Assembly: GCA_009617715.1 (NCBI GenBank)
Contig: VTFK01000265.1
Location: 1-64,000, forward strand
Source: Plectrocnemia conspersa
Taxonomy: Eukaryota; Arthropoda; Insecta; Trichoptera; Polycentropodidae
DNA length: 64,000 nucleotides
Direction: 5' to 3'
The notes under the pieces are model-generated. The model searched no databases. It had not been told where the DNA came from and saw only the letters and a program-made list of their open reading frames with translations. Positions within the stretch are counted from its first letter, which is position 1. The number at the start of each line of letters is the position of its first letter. This document shows positions 45,661-57,861 of the stretch, piece after piece. Both the position numbers and the translations under genes were made by a program.

Positions 45661-46497
45661 ATTTTTTTTTTTAGAAAACAGTCTGATAAATAAGGATTTT
45701 AAATAGATTATGTTGCATTTAACTTCAAATAAATGCAATCGCGATAAACTTGGTTAAATTAAATCTCACAATTGGTACAATCAAGAAGTTTTGCTTTCGA
45801 GACTTAACTCTGACTTGAAATCAACTCGGCTTAAACTTGTGTTAATTAATGGATAAACAAATTTAAAGTTCAATAAATATATAGAATAACGTTACAATAG
45901 TATTTTGATACTAAAATAATCCAAGAACTTGATATCATACATATAATTATAAAAAAATTATGCTTAATAATTAAATTTAAAAAACCATTAACAATTACAA
46001 TGTTCCTTATTTTATTTTACTTAGCCACTCAGGATACTTATTAGGTAGTGTGCTAATATTTCACATCATTTTCAATAATAAAGCATTAAATATCAGTATT
46101 CTAACTATTTCTATTAGAACCTAAATACTTTTTAAACATGTTTACTAACAGCTTTTCTACTTTGAGGGTATGTTAAAAAGAGCAAATATTTAAACATTAT
46201 TTGCTCTAAGAACTAATTTAATATTTTTATACTTAAATATTATAAATAGTTTACGCTTATGGTTAGCATAAATTTTATACCCTATTCTAGATTAGGACCA
46301 TAAATATATTTATTTCTTAAGCTACCATATTAATTTAATAGTTGACTTATATAACAAACAATTTATATTACATTAAAATATAAATGGACAATATCATTGT
46401 ACAAACATATTATTATTTATCGTCTGAATATTAAAGTAAGCTTTTATTAGAAACAATTAAGATCGGAATAGCACAGTTCGTAAAAAATATAATAACA
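45661..46497. other. AT-rich non-coding
   Basis: Nothing recognised. Confidence 0.5.
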
Positions 46498-46560
46498 GTA
46501 AATGCTTAAAATATTTGCAAACCTTATTTTGTAAATGCTTAAAATATTTGCAAACCTTAA
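46498..46560 (+). repeat. 33-bp tandem duplication
   Basis: GTAAATGCTTAAAATATTTG followed by CAAACCTTA occurs twice with a 33-base period. Confidence 0.85.
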
Positions 46561-46589
46561 AAAATACCGACTAATCTCTACCTATTCTC

Positions 46590-47110
46590 ACCACTATTTA
46601 ATTATTTTTCTGATACTTACAAAATTAAGACTTTCTATTTAAAAGGGTGTATGTTTTAAAATACCGTTTCTTTTGACCTATTACTAAATGTATTCTTATT
46701 GCTATTTAAAATGAATAAAATGCAATAATGCTCTTGATAAAATGAAACTGACAATGCCTATGTGCATATTTTAGTCCTTGAATTGATTAGAATAATAATA
46801 TTTTACTTTTTATCTATTTATTCCACATAGTTTATACTTAGAAGTTCCTAACCTAAGTCTCTAAATTAAACTGTTAATAAATTTTAATTTTAGATTAAAC
46901 GTTGATAAAAACTTTTTAGCGATTTTGTTGAATAAAATAATGTTGAATTTTTTCACAATAATAGACTTTCTAAGGTATTTTAAGTATTTTCCTTATACTA
47001 ATACTTTTATCGTAAAGTTTTTTAATAGGGAAAAAATAAGAATTAAATAGATTTTAATAACTTAATTTATATTTACAGTTTAATAAATATTTTATTATTT
47101 TTCTCACTTA
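46590..47110 (+). repeat. Dispersed repeat, copy 1 (partner at 50570-51095)
   Basis: An extended series of shared words in the same order: GACTTTCTATTTAAAA, TGTTTCTTTTGACC, ATTACTAAAT, ATGCAATAA, ATTTTAGTCC, TTAATACTTAG/CTAAGTCTCTAAATT, AACTGTTA, TTTTAATTTTAG, CTGATACTTTTATC-like, AAGAATTAAATA and TTTTAATAAATATTTTATTA. The two copies are about 4 kb apart in direct orientation and roughly 70-75% alike with indels. Neither codes for protein. Possibly an unclassified AT-rich transposon or an old local duplication. Confidence 0.7.
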
Positions 47111-47599
47111 TGAATATTAATAAAGGAGAAAGCACACTACTGATTATGATCTTTTAGTAAAGTATATTTTTCAGTTAATATTTTATATTTTTTTGGGATC
47201 ATAGGTTGAATTTCTATATATATTAAAAAATCAAACAATATTGACTGCTTAGTACATATATGTAAACAATACAATTATTATAAAAAAAGTAATAGCTCTA
47301 TATATTTTATGTGATGAAATTCTACTTGATTACTCAAAACACAAAAATAGTTCAAACACTTCTAAATAATTAAATTAAAATTACAATATTTGCATTGTTT
47401 TAATACTTAAATTCTTGGTATTCCGGTGTTGAAGGCCCTAGATCCGACGTTAGTTGAAGCTTGACTAATGTTGTTAATTTGTATACATTCTAAACTTGTT
47501 ATAATATATTCATAAAATAATATTAAACAAACTTTTAATTATTCCAAAATACTTATCTCTTTTTTTCATATAATACGCACCGTTGGGCTAATCCGTATT
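47111..47599. other. AT-rich non-coding
   Basis: Nothing recognised. Confidence 0.5.
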
Positions 47600-48095
47600 A
47601 TCACCTCATGTGGAAAACTTACAATATGTTGTAACTTTAAACATACACACTCACACGCACGCACGCGTGCGTATTATATTTTATTACAATACACGGTTTC
47701 CCGCATGGGAGTCCGTTGCGGTGAGCTTTCGCGAAAAATTCTTCATAAGTTTCGAAAGATAACCGCATCTCCGTGCCCGCACGATCCGGCGCCAGGCGAA
47801 AAGTTAACACGGCTCTCCGAAGTATAAATTGTCCCAGAAGCGAAACTTGGACGTTGATACTTCCACAGCCGACGATCCTTCTTCTCCCGTTGCCATCCCG
47901 CTTCCTATATCCCGTCCCCCACCCCTGCACCACGATAAAACTGAAAAACGGACAGGCTATCGTTCGAATTCAATATAAATCCACCGCAAGGCGGAATAAA
48001 TTCAATAACTCGAAACGAGAGCTGCCACCCACCCCAACAAAGTTAGATCTACGATGTGCTACTGAAAAGTTACCAGACTCTATTATTACTAGCAT
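47600..48095. other. GC-richer island
   Basis: Complex CpG-rich sequence with a CACACGCACGCACGCGTGCG purine-pyrimidine alternating run at 47651-47671 that could adopt Z-DNA. Frames of about 100 codons are open on both strands without a domain. Candidate conserved non-coding element. Confidence 0.4.
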
Positions 48096-48689
48096 TTGAA
48101 ATATCAACGAATGGCTAATTTAACCGACAATAAATTGCTTATGTATGTTACTGGGAAGTTATATTTTCACTGGCGTTTCAGTGCAATTATATCCGAATAC
48201 ATTTTACACCGGTAGATGTATGTTTCTACTAGCGAAATCATAATTTAACTGATAGAATTATTGACAAATTCACTGAAAATTAATTTAAAATGTCTTTGGA
48301 GTGCAAAGGGTTAAGTTGTCTAGTTTCCCATATTTGGTAGTTCTGTTGAAAAGTAGGATTTATTTCTTATTATCTAATAATTGAATTTAGCATTTAAAAT
48401 AAAATTTTATTATTTTTGTCCAAATCATTATTTTGCTTTGCTAACTACTTCACCAACTGTTTCTGCAAGGAATCTGAAATTTTGCATAATCAAGTACAAC
48501 CATATTTAGATAAGCATTCCTAGCAAATGTAATTTTTAAATATTTTAATCAGCGTTCTAAAGGAAAAATACTGATTGACAATCGCAATTAAAAAAAAAGC
48601 AATTTTAATACAATTTCTTAAAATTGCTGCAGTTAATTAAGAATCACCTGCTTAAGTATTATTTATTTTACCTTAGACGAAAAAACTAA
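48096..48689. other. AT-rich non-coding
   Basis: AAAGGGTTAAG at 48306-48316 is the form of a piggyBac-type right end, but no clear left partner is seen. Confidence 0.4.
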
Positions 48690-48775
48690 AATGTTTTTAA
48701 TAATTTAAAACAATGTAGTCTTTTAACAACAATGTTTTAATGTTTTTATTAATTAAAAACAATGTAGTCTTATAT
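48690..48775 (+). repeat. 49-bp tandem duplication
   Basis: ATGTTTTTAATAATTTAAAA with CAATGTAGTCTT is repeated once with a 49-base period and a few changes. Confidence 0.8.
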
Positions 48776-49089
48776 TAAATTACAATAAGTTTGAACAACC
48801 CAATGTATTTTCACTAGTATAATATTATATACATACATATATATTTTGTTACTCATATTTTGTAAACAATATTTTTAACTGTATTATGTATTACGATAAA
48901 ATCACTTACTTGTCTGTAAATAAACTGTTCTTTTAAAATACAAAAAGGTTACTAACAATCCTAATTAGTTACTTTTCAGTTTTAACTCTTATTTCCTGAT
49001 TGATTGTGTATCTTAATTAACTCACTCTTTTTGTTTTGTCTCAAAACATAGGTTGACAAACTTTTGTGTCAAAATTTGTATACACAAAT
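48776..49089. other. AT-rich non-coding
   Basis: Nothing recognised. Confidence 0.5.
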
Positions 49090-49400
49090 GTAAAGGAGCG
49101 TTGTTATCGATTTTGGTTTTGACATTTAATCATGGCGGACAAGTTTACAGGTCAAATTTTGATCCGCGGCCGACGTCGCCCATTACTCATAATGTCAGGC
49201 GGTATCGCGTTGAAAAATCGCATTATACATGAATATTCATAATGTGCGGGGTAATCGAACCGAAAATGGATTGTTTTTGTATAATATTTATATTATATTT
49301 TTTTGACAGCCCTGGCGCGACTAACCACGGTCTGCTGGAGCCGTATCTGAATTTATTAACTGCGAGCTATACACAAATAAAGTTCCTGGGTTTTAAAATA
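49090..49400. other. GC-richer island with TAATCATGG/ATTACTCATAATG words
   Basis: Two short complex blocks (49090-49260 and 49310-49390) contain CGCGGCCGACGTCGCC and a dyad CATTATACATGAATATTCATAATG-like at 49212-49234. No coding frame. Candidate conserved regulatory DNA. Confidence 0.35.
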
Positions 49401-49869
49401 TATTTAAATTAAATATCCATAATTTAACAATCAACTTTTTAATGTATTTTATAATATCAGATTAACAGTATTTTTGCATAAACATTTTACTGTAATTTAC
49501 ATTACTATAACTCTAATTATAATTATTTACTTTCTTACATAAGAGAGATTGAATAAATTATCTTATTTTATCCGAAGTTTTCATTGGTGTAACATTACTT
49601 TTGAGTAAGATTAGTTTTCAGCATCTAGATTACCCTTCTGATATCCGTAATTTTAATCTCGCTTTAAGAGCAATGAGATGAAAATCGTAACTTTCTTCAA
49701 ATAGTCAGAGATTAAAATAAATATTCAATCAAATTATCATTTCAAATTCAAACTTTTAGGTTGTTCAAATTTTATCTCTTTGTATATTTATAGCACAGGA
49801 AAAGTCAATGCGACTGTAAATTTATTTGTAATAAGACTTTCGAATAAAAAAATGTATTATTTTTTTTTC
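49401..49869. other. AT-rich non-coding
   Basis: Nothing recognised. Confidence 0.5.
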
Positions 49870-50560
49870 TGGTATCACATCCAATTTCAAACGTCGACGA
49901 ACATATTGTTAATAAGTTTAAAAAAATCCTCATGGTCCTTGGCAACAATAAACACTTCTTCGGCTGTCCTCCCTGACCATTGTCGTATGTACGCAACTAA
50001 GACATCTTCTCTTTAGATCAATATTTTCCTTCAATTTTCTACATTATTGAGGTTTGAAGAAGCTCATATTTCGGACCTCGGATCATGAGTTCTAGGTTTG
50101 ATGGTTGAAAGAAATTTTCGAACGCATCTATTATAAGATAAAGCCACATTTCAAACGATTGTATTAATTTTTGAAGTTTAGGTCTCATCCGTACAATAAC
50201 ACTAACCGCTTTAAGAATTTAATTCTCGTCTAAAGACACAAATGTTTGTGAGACCAGTAATTATAAAAAATGGTTACTAGCGATTTCTATGCAGACTTTA
50301 ATCTCTTCGTCGGGGTCCATTTCGTCATTTACCCTTACAATTCTATCTCCGTCTTATGTTAAGGGAGCTTGTTTATAACATAAATATTGTTTTATCGATG
50401 TTTATTCGTAGACCTTTTTTATACTTTTTTTTACACTATTCAGGGATCTTTAAAAATCGTCATCGGTAACAGCAAATATCAACGTGTCATCAGCATAACA
50501 AATATTTTTTGGTTTTATTTTTTTTTCTTCTTGAAGTGATTTTTTAAATATGGTTTCGCA
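49870..50560 (-). pseudogene. Non-LTR retrotransposon RT to C-terminus fragment
   Basis: The minus strand from 50500 down reads NICYADDTLIFAVTDDDF (YADD catalytic box), then GLRINIDKT, then EIKVCIEIASNHF, LQKLIQSFEMWLY and, near the end, SWLRTYDNG/IRQWSGRTAEEVFIVAKDHE in two overlapping frames. The order matches LINE proteins with the pattern GLxINxxKT, EIKxRIxxARxxF, SFEMWLYRRML and a terminal SWLRNIRxWTGxxxxELFRxAxDRExF. Several stops and at least two frameshifts occur. The 5' part (endonuclease and RT blocks 1-4) is absent. Clade is uncertain (RTE- or L1-like). Confidence 0.8.
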
Positions 50561-50569
50561 GTAATACAC

Positions 50570-51095
50570 TTAATTTAATTATTTAATTATTTTACTTATA
50601 CTCACAATATTAGGACTTTCTATTTAAAATGGCGTATATTTTTAAATACTGTTTCTTTTGACCCATTACTAAATTGCTTTTTAAATTAATTAAAATGCAA
50701 TAAACGTGTTTAATAGCACTCTTGATGAGATTAAAATGGCAACGACTCATAAAGTGAATATTTTAGTCCAGATTTTTAAATTGCATATTTGCTTATAGCT
50801 GCGTATTTTAGAATTGTTCTTTTTATTTCATATAAAGTTTAAAAAATAATACAGTTTAGTTAATACTTAGTCTCTAAATTTAACTGTTACAAAATTTTAA
50901 TTTTAGGGGAAACTTTTAGCAAATTTGTTGGTTAAAATAATATTGCTATTTTTCTTATGTATTATAAGTATTTTTCAAATACTGATACTTTTATCCATAA
51001 GTTTTTAAATAAATTTCAAGTAAGAATTAAATAAATTTTAATAACTCAAATTTTATTAAAATAACATATACATTTTAATAAATATTTTATTATTG
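50570..51095 (+). repeat. Dispersed repeat, copy 2 (partner at 46590-47110)
   Basis: Direct-orientation partner of the 46.6-kb copy, with the same ordered words; it begins just beyond the end of the LINE fragment. It includes small insertions such as CGTGTTTAATAG near 50703. Confidence 0.7.
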
Positions 51096-51099
51096 AAAG

Positions 51100-51700
51100 C
51101 ACTAGTTTGTTTGAAAAAAAAACATTTTTTTTTATTCAAAGCATAGAAATCTAAAATTTTACTTTTTAATCCACGGAAATTCGAGATTTTTTAAATTCAA
51201 ATTCCAGGACTATTTGTGTAATTTCCTAAAAATAAATTCTTCAAATTTTGAACCCTTTTAAATTATTTATTTTAAAATTGAACTCAGTAACTTTTGAGCA
51301 ATTGTTTTAATAAAATTTTAAATAAAACGTTTTTCTACAATATGATAATTTTATTTTTAAGAGCTAAAAAAATATTTATATTATTATAATATGATTTTTT
51401 TTATGTTAAGCTTTTTCTAAATCTTCCGATATAGAAGTTTTAATGACAGATTTATTTTTAGATTCTTACTCTTTATTATCGTTACTATTATTACGGTAAC
51501 ATTTGTCTTAAAATGGCATTTACTAACTTTTCAGCAATCGCATTTTTTTCTTTATCAGGGTTTTCATTAATACCTAATAAAACGCTATCTACAAAAATAA
51601 TCCATAAATATAAAACAATCGCAATCAAAAGTAAGTTTTGTATAAATTCTCAATTTTTTTGTTAGCTAGAAATGAGAATTAAATAAATAATTATAACATA
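51100..51700 (-). mobile_element. Possible hAT fossil
   Basis: Repeated AATTCGAGATTTTTTAAATTC / AAATTCCAGGAC words at the left (51175-51205) resemble the hAT-associated sequence at 22.8 and 33.3 kb. A minus-strand stretch around 51485-51570 reads NENPDKEKNAIAEKLVNAIL. No catalytic or dimerisation motif was found, so assignment is tentative. Confidence 0.25.
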
Positions 51701-52499
51701 AATTTTTGAGTTTTTGTTAAAACCGATAAAGTTATACTTTGATATAACCTTTACAAATTTACTATCATGGCAGATTATTTTATTGATGTTTTGTCATTAT
51801 CATTGTGATTATAATTAGCAAAGATCCCGTTTATAACAATCAGATACATTTTGTAATTTAAACAGAAGTTCTACTTATTATTAATATTATTACACTTACC
51901 CTATTTTAATATTTTCGATATTCAAACAATTTTATTCTCGAAGTATAAATTTAAGAAATAATTCCTGGAGTATAGTATTTTTAATATTTATTTACAATCT
52001 GTCTATATATAAACATTTTTTTTTTTGCTTATGATATGTATTGGCATGCAAAGAAAACATCCCATTGGATGCCTCTCCATATTTATTATTACAAAATTTA
52101 GTTTATTTTATATAGCGAATAGTAATGACTGTATTTATATTGCAGATGTGTTTTAATGTTTTTTTGACTACTTAACTTTTATAAAAAAAATATTTTGTAT
52201 TTTTTTATAAGCTTACGATTGTTTAAATATCAAGTAGTCCGCAAACCTTAAAAGTTTATCGATCCCTGGTGAAACGTATATTTTTGTATGAAAAAAAAAA
52301 CAACTCTTAATCAAATTTAAATATCAAATCGAACCCAATTCGTTCGAGCTCGTTAAAAATATATTACCAATTCGCAATGAACGCTTTAAAAAAATCGCTA
52401 ACGCAAGATTGATTTTAAATATTTAAATTTGGGACCAGCGGTTAATAAATAGTTAGGGAATTACGTTTAAATGAACGATGTGTATACGTTGTATAAAAT
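51701..52499. other. AT-rich non-coding
   Basis: Nothing recognised. Confidence 0.5.
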
Positions 52500-52621
52500 A
52501 CGGGAAATAATAGAACGTTCACGTTAGGTACGTTTCGACAATGCGAACGCGAGCCGAGTTATAAATTGAATTTGGAAATTGATAGAATTGCGAATATGAC
52601 CGACGGCAGCGAGTGTGTTAA
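52500..52621. other. GC-richer island edge
   Basis: CpG-containing sequence (TACGTTTCGACAATGCGAACG, CGACGGCAGCGAG) without a frame, leading into the short TTAA-flanked element. Confidence 0.3.
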
Positions 52622-52726
52622 CCCCTTCGCGCTCGGAATTAAATTTCCTGAATGTGTACAATTATATACGCGTTACGTTGTGTGTGGATATTGTTCGACA
52701 GAACTTGTGGATAACGAGCGAGGGCG
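52622..52726. mobile_element. Short piggyBac-type MITE (tentative)
   Basis: TTAA flanks both sides (52618-52621 and 52727-52730). The ends read CCCCTTCGCGCTCG and, reverse-complemented, CGCCCTCGCTCG, an imperfect match. A second GGGTTAA at 52800-52806 offers an alternative right boundary (CCCTTTCCCGC). Only 105 or 181 bp, non-coding. Confidence 0.4.
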
Positions 52727-52806
52727 TTAAGTGTAATTTTAGATCGTATCTCTGAATATATTTAATAATATACTATGTGTTGTGATTTTTTGCGGGAAAG
52801 GGTTAA

Positions 52807-53780
52807 TAACTATAACCATCAATTAAAAGTGCAATTTTGTATTCATCAATTCTTGGAAAATTAAAAATTCTTCGCTGAATTCCTAATAAAATACCAATAC
52901 AAATGTTCATAATTAAAATTTGGGTCTTATAGCACTTTTTGGATACCATTATTGTCCCACTTACTTTTTCTAATATTTATATTTGTAACATCGAATATTC
53001 TAATGATTTTACCCTATACAATAAACTGTGTTTGATTATCTATAATTTATCCTGATGTTTTATAAGAATATTATTTTATTAATAATATCTAATATACATT
53101 TATATATAGTTGACATATTCAACTATAAATAAATGTCATTTACCCATTTCTTGCTCGTTATTCCGCTTCACTGAAAATCTAGCATTACATTGTGATTGCT
53201 GCAGTGTAGTTTCTTGTCCTCGTCGTCGAAATGAATGTTGTCGAATTTAATACCACATGAGGGTTAAAAAATAATATATTATTTTCATATATTCTTATAT
53301 TTTCTAAGAATTTTGTGAAGTTAACCGAAAATAATCAGACTATGACGGTACGTGGCACGCACAGGCGTTTTTCGTATCAATTACTTGGGTATAATGATAT
53401 GTATTAAACCACACGATAGATTTGTGGTATAAATAGGCATGAAAGAGCTCTTTTCGAATACCACATGTACTCCATGTTTTCCCAACGTTCCCACTACGAC
53501 TGACAAGTAAACATATCTATCAGCACGTCAGTGACTAATACCTAAATAACCTGGAATCAAATATCATACAGAAGTGTTTTTCTGTCGTATCTGGGAGATC
53601 GAAATTGGTGATTATTATATAAATATATTTTTAAATGATTATTACAGATAAGGTTTTCTTAGATTTTCTGTATCTTACGGATGAATATCCGGAGAAATAA
53701 CTAAAATAAAATCGACCTTGATCGTGCATAGTGAAATTTTATATTGATTTTAATCTGTAATAATAGATTATAATTAATAT
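52807..53780. other. Mixed non-coding
   Basis: 53150-53260 and 53340-53560 are less AT-rich. GAGGGTTAA at 53258-53266 could be another lone piggyBac-type end. No gene. Confidence 0.4.
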
Positions 53781-53784
53781 AATA

Positions 53785-53880
53785 GATATCACTTTTTTGT
53801 CTCATTACTTATCTGATAGTTTACCCCGTTCTAATGCATTGGGCTAACGCCTGTCATATCGCAACGGAATATTTACTAGA
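53785..53880 (+). repeat. 5'-truncated LINE 3' end (copy 3)
   Basis: TTACCCCGTTCTAATGCATT, GGGCTAACGCCTGTC and GCAACGGAA align with the 26.6-kb and 63.8-kb LINE 3' ends. The terminal stem is partly retained (GTTCTAAT against ATCGCAAC). Upstream sequence is AT-rich and no longer recognisable. Confidence 0.6.
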
Positions 53881-54289
53881 TTATCTCTAATTTATATTAT
53901 AAATTTAAAAAAAATGCTGTGGCAATTACTATCGCCTCTATATTTTTACATATTTAATCAACTGTATTTGATTATTATGCAAAATTATATTGACGATTTA
54001 TAAGTTAAGCATCACGGGTTAGAATTTTATTAAAATTCATTAAAATTAAATACAGACGTACTTAAATATGTACACTACTAAAAAGGAATATCTACGATAA
54101 ATCCAATGCGTTTTTGTTCAAATACCTCTATGGGCATATTACAGGAAAACATTAAAATATAATAAATTTACTTAGTATTTTATAAAACGTTTAATTAAAA
54201 TATACATCATTTTAAGATTATTACTTTACAGTTTCATTCGTTACATTATTAATTAATAAAATAAAAAAATCAAGAAAATCGTGTTTTTA
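53881..54289. other. AT-rich non-coding
   Basis: Nothing recognised. Confidence 0.5.
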
Positions 54290-54730
54290 TGCTTTTGGTT
54301 TTTGTTACACGTTCATTCGCTTCCTTCGAGCGCCATTTAATCCAGCCGATCTTTTAATTAAAATAATAGATTGGATGAATTGCAACTTTTGTCGTTAAAA
54401 TAGGGACCGATAACTCCTAATGATTTGCGCCCAGGTCACCACCACGGCGTTCTCGGATGACTGGGCGTTTTGTTTCGCCCGCGGTGTGGTTGTTCTCTAT
54501 TTTTTTTCCTTGGCTCTCCAATTTCGGCCCTTCATGGAAAATTTTCGTGCGCGCCGGGTTGGCGACCACTGGTCTGGAAGACCGGCTGTTGGCCGCCGGA
54601 CGCAAACTGAATTTAAATGGCAAATATCAATCGGGACGCCACAGGACACCACCGGCCCCACCCGTCGACGTCCCACCACCGCCCGGACGCCACCTTGTTG
54701 TACACATAGAAAGGAAAGTCAATGATGTAT
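54290..54730. other. Strong GC-richer island
   Basis: 54420-54700 is CpG-dense with CCACCACCGCCCGGACGCCACC-like runs. Four overlapping frames (60-108 codons) on both strands are open; the plus-strand peptides are proline- and arginine-rich without a domain. Candidate conserved element or untranslated exon. Confidence 0.4.
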
Positions 54731-55931
54731 CGACCTTTTATATACGAAAGATATTTTCGAATAAAAATTATGTAATTTTCTGACTGATTGAGTTTACCGG
54801 ACTTAATTCGTTACAACGGTTCTAAAAATTACTCGTCTAAACGGGCTTTCGCTTTAGATTAGAGATAGACCCTCCTACTTGGGCTGTCGCGGTCGGGTAA
54901 ACTATGTCTTGAGCATCACCAATCAATTTAAGACGATAGATAAATCGCTATCATAAAGATAATGAAAATATGCGTCAGAAAAAATAATTTGCATGGAATA
55001 TTAATGACGAAACAAGAAAAATGGCACAGTATCATACTCTTTACTTAAGCTACTCTGAAAAATAAATAGTCAATTACAGAATAGAACAATGTCACTTCAT
55101 ATCCCATCAAGTACGATTCGTTTCTATTTTGTAAAAAATAATGGATGCTAACTTCATCGCCATTTTTATTATTATTAACAGACAAAAAAATGACTAAGTT
55201 CTGTTTTAAATTTAAAGTAAAAAGAACTGATTAAAAGTCTATAGTTGTCGTTGGTTTACTAGTAAAAAAAAAAATAAGGAAAACGTTATTTTAAAAGGCG
55301 TTTAGTTTTCGTTGAAAAAAAACTCTTTCTCAAGTAACAACTTGAAAAAAGTCTACAGTGCTTAATAATATAATGCATTTTTAAATTAAACTATAAGTTT
55401 AATATTTTACGTTGTATATTTACTTATTATCTATATTTTATTCGAAGCGATTCTTGAGCCCAATGCTTTGCAATAGATATTATAATAATTGCATATTATT
55501 TTTATTATAAACAATAATTAATAAAAAGAAAAATACTATTTGCTATCAGAAATACACCTTACGTCTATAATAATTTGTTTTATTATTAATCTGATTCGTA
55601 AATTAATAGTAAAACTAACTTATTAGACGATGCTATATTTTTCCTGTCATAAAATACTTACTTTACTAGACGTTGTTAAAAATGTTTTTTGTACAATAAA
55701 GGGTATTAATTACATGTGAACATCTGGTGATCCCGCACTTAACAAGTGCAGGTGTATCAATTTTTTTTTAATTTGTTGAGAGATCAACTCTATTGTTATT
55801 GAAAATTTTTTTTTGCTATAAATATGTGTTTGAAATTCTCTAATATTGAACCTTTTTTGAAAGCCGATTTAATTTCCGTCATTGGAATGGATTCTAAAAT
55901 CTGTGTTTCTTCAGGTGTAATTAATTTAGAT
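54731..55931. other. Non-coding
   Basis: 54790-54910 is moderately GC-rich; the rest is AT-rich. A small dyad, CCGCACTTAACAAGTGCAGG, lies at 55734-55753. No gene. Confidence 0.4.
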
Positions 55932-55972
55932 TTTTACTCTGACGTCCATTTATTTGACGTCAGAGTAAAAAT
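55932..55972. repeat. Perfect 16-bp inverted repeat, 9-base loop
   Basis: TTTTTACTCTGACGTC at 55932-55947 and its exact reverse complement at 55957-55972 enclose CATTTATTT. Each arm carries GACGTC. The stem is too short for a typical microRNA precursor. Confidence 0.9.
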
Positions 55973-56430
55973 TCTCAATTGCAGACAAATTTGCACAGAA
56001 TAAAAAATTCACGATACATGAATTATAATATTTATTCGGCTCTTATATCTTCATAACACTGTTTATTACATTGTCTTAGGTTTTATAAAAACTATTATTT
56101 GTATTAAAGTGAATTTAAGTAATTAAATTAACTATTACATTAGTGATCCCTTGATTTAAAAAAAATGGAAACCATATACTGCAGTTTTTTTATTTTATGT
56201 CTTAGATTTAAATTATTATAATTATTTAATTTTTATATTATTATAGCATATTTTAATTATTTTAACGGACGCTAATATAAAACGTTCAGTATAAACCTAT
56301 ATTTGTCAATTGAAAAAATTAAATATATGTGTACTACAAAAAGTATATAAAGCCGGTTATTTTATATTTGTATGAAATGTTTATGCTTATTACGCTGTAC
56401 ATATAAAATAGTTTTGATTGAACTTGCTTA
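55973..56430. other. AT-rich non-coding
   Basis: Nothing recognised. Confidence 0.5.
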
Positions 56431-56960
56431 TCAAATATCACTATCACATCACGCTCAACCGTATTTCGATTAAATAAATGAAAGGTCTGAAAGTTATCGA
56501 CAATCCCTCATACATACACATCTATCAATTCGCTTTCAGCTCTGTGCAATGTTTGGTCACTAACCACTCACTTTACGCTCCAATTCTAACTGTGTCGCAT
56601 AACGTCATTATTATAATTATTTTTAATTTATCTGATTGAATTGAAACAACTATATATATTTTAATTTTAATGTATTCTATACGTATATTTGTTTAATTCG
56701 CGATTCGTATCTGGGCGCTTCGTATACACATGTACGTGATGCTCAAAGTACGTTTACATGTTTTCGATCGCTATCTAGACAATACTGATTTTAATCGGAT
56801 TTGTATTAGTACTGTCGATCGTGTATTTGTGTATTTTTTTTGTATTTATATATTCGTTGTCGTCGAAAAAGATTTGAGCGTTTAACAAACATTGTGAAAA
56901 AATAGGGCTAAAAGCTGGCTTTGTTTGGCTTCGTTGGCTTTTTCGTGATTCTATTATGCT
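56431..56960. other. Moderate-GC stretch
   Basis: Two less AT-rich blocks (56440-56600 and 56695-56960) with CGATCG-type words (TTTTCGATCGCTATCTAG, CTGTCGATCGTG). No frame. Candidate non-coding element. Confidence 0.3.
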
Positions 56961-57649
56961 ATCGAGTGTCGTTCAGGATTTTGCACGAGTTGGTACGATT
57001 TAAATAAAATTCTAATATATTCACTTTCTGTAATATGTAAATTAACAAATAATTAAATGAAGCGGAAAATTATAATTAAGCATCTAGGAATTCATAAATT
57101 ATGAATAGCATGGCAATTTACCTAATTGAATATTTAATATCGTAATAAACGGTGGTTTGTTAGGTTTATAATACACTAATTTACCGATGGTGTTATTATA
57201 TGTCTTGACGTAAATTGATTTGCTTCATTATTTCATCAACTTTACATGATGGTTAAAAAAATGGATTTATTTTCAAACATTTTCAGTGGCAATGATATTA
57301 TTATATTTTTTTAAGACGCCTCTTTTTGAATAATTTAGATTTGGATGTATATTTTTAAAGATTGCTATTAAAATAATGAAGCAAATTAACATTAAAGGGT
57401 CAGTTTTATTGTTCCCTTTTCAAATCCAAATAAACAACACATGCTTTTGCATTTAAACTTGTATCGATTTTTATATGTAATATATGTTTACATTTACATT
57501 TTGGCTTTATACTTTTAGTTGTAATTTGTTAGTGTATTTACTGATTATATTTATAAACCACATTGACGTTTAATAGATAAATCACTTCTCAAATGTAGAC
57601 ACTATTTTAATTTATTCAATTTATACGTAATGATTTATATTATTTTTAT
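56961..57649. other. AT-rich non-coding
   Basis: Nothing recognised. Confidence 0.5.
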
Positions 57650-57653
57650 TTAA

Positions 57654-57857
57654 CCTTTTCACCGCGCGCCATTTAAAAGTATGTGGAAGGCACCTATTCA
57701 TGCCATATTTTTAAAAATATTATGGCTTAATAAATCCAAGTGATTTACAGCTTTTAATTATACTAAAAAGGCTCAAACGTTTATGGCACCTTTAGGTGCC
57801 CAATGAGTACTGGCGATTTCTTGACGACTTCCATAGAAATCATCCGCGGTAAAAGGG
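57654..57857. mobile_element. piggyBac-type MITE, 204 bp
   Basis: TTAA on both sides (57650-57653 and 57858-57861). The ends are CCTTTTCACCGCGCGCC and, reverse-complemented, CCCTTTTACCGCGGATG, matching over CCyTTTyACCGCG. The interior has a dyad of GGCACCTATTCATGCC against GGCACCTTTAGGTGCC type. Non-coding, dependent on a piggyBac enzyme in trans. Confidence 0.7.
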
Positions 57858-57861
57858 TTAA

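Noticed and set aside
54417..54783. Proline/arginine-rich open frames of about 100 codons
   Set aside because: Composition reflects CpG-rich DNA; equal openness on the opposite strand argues against coding.
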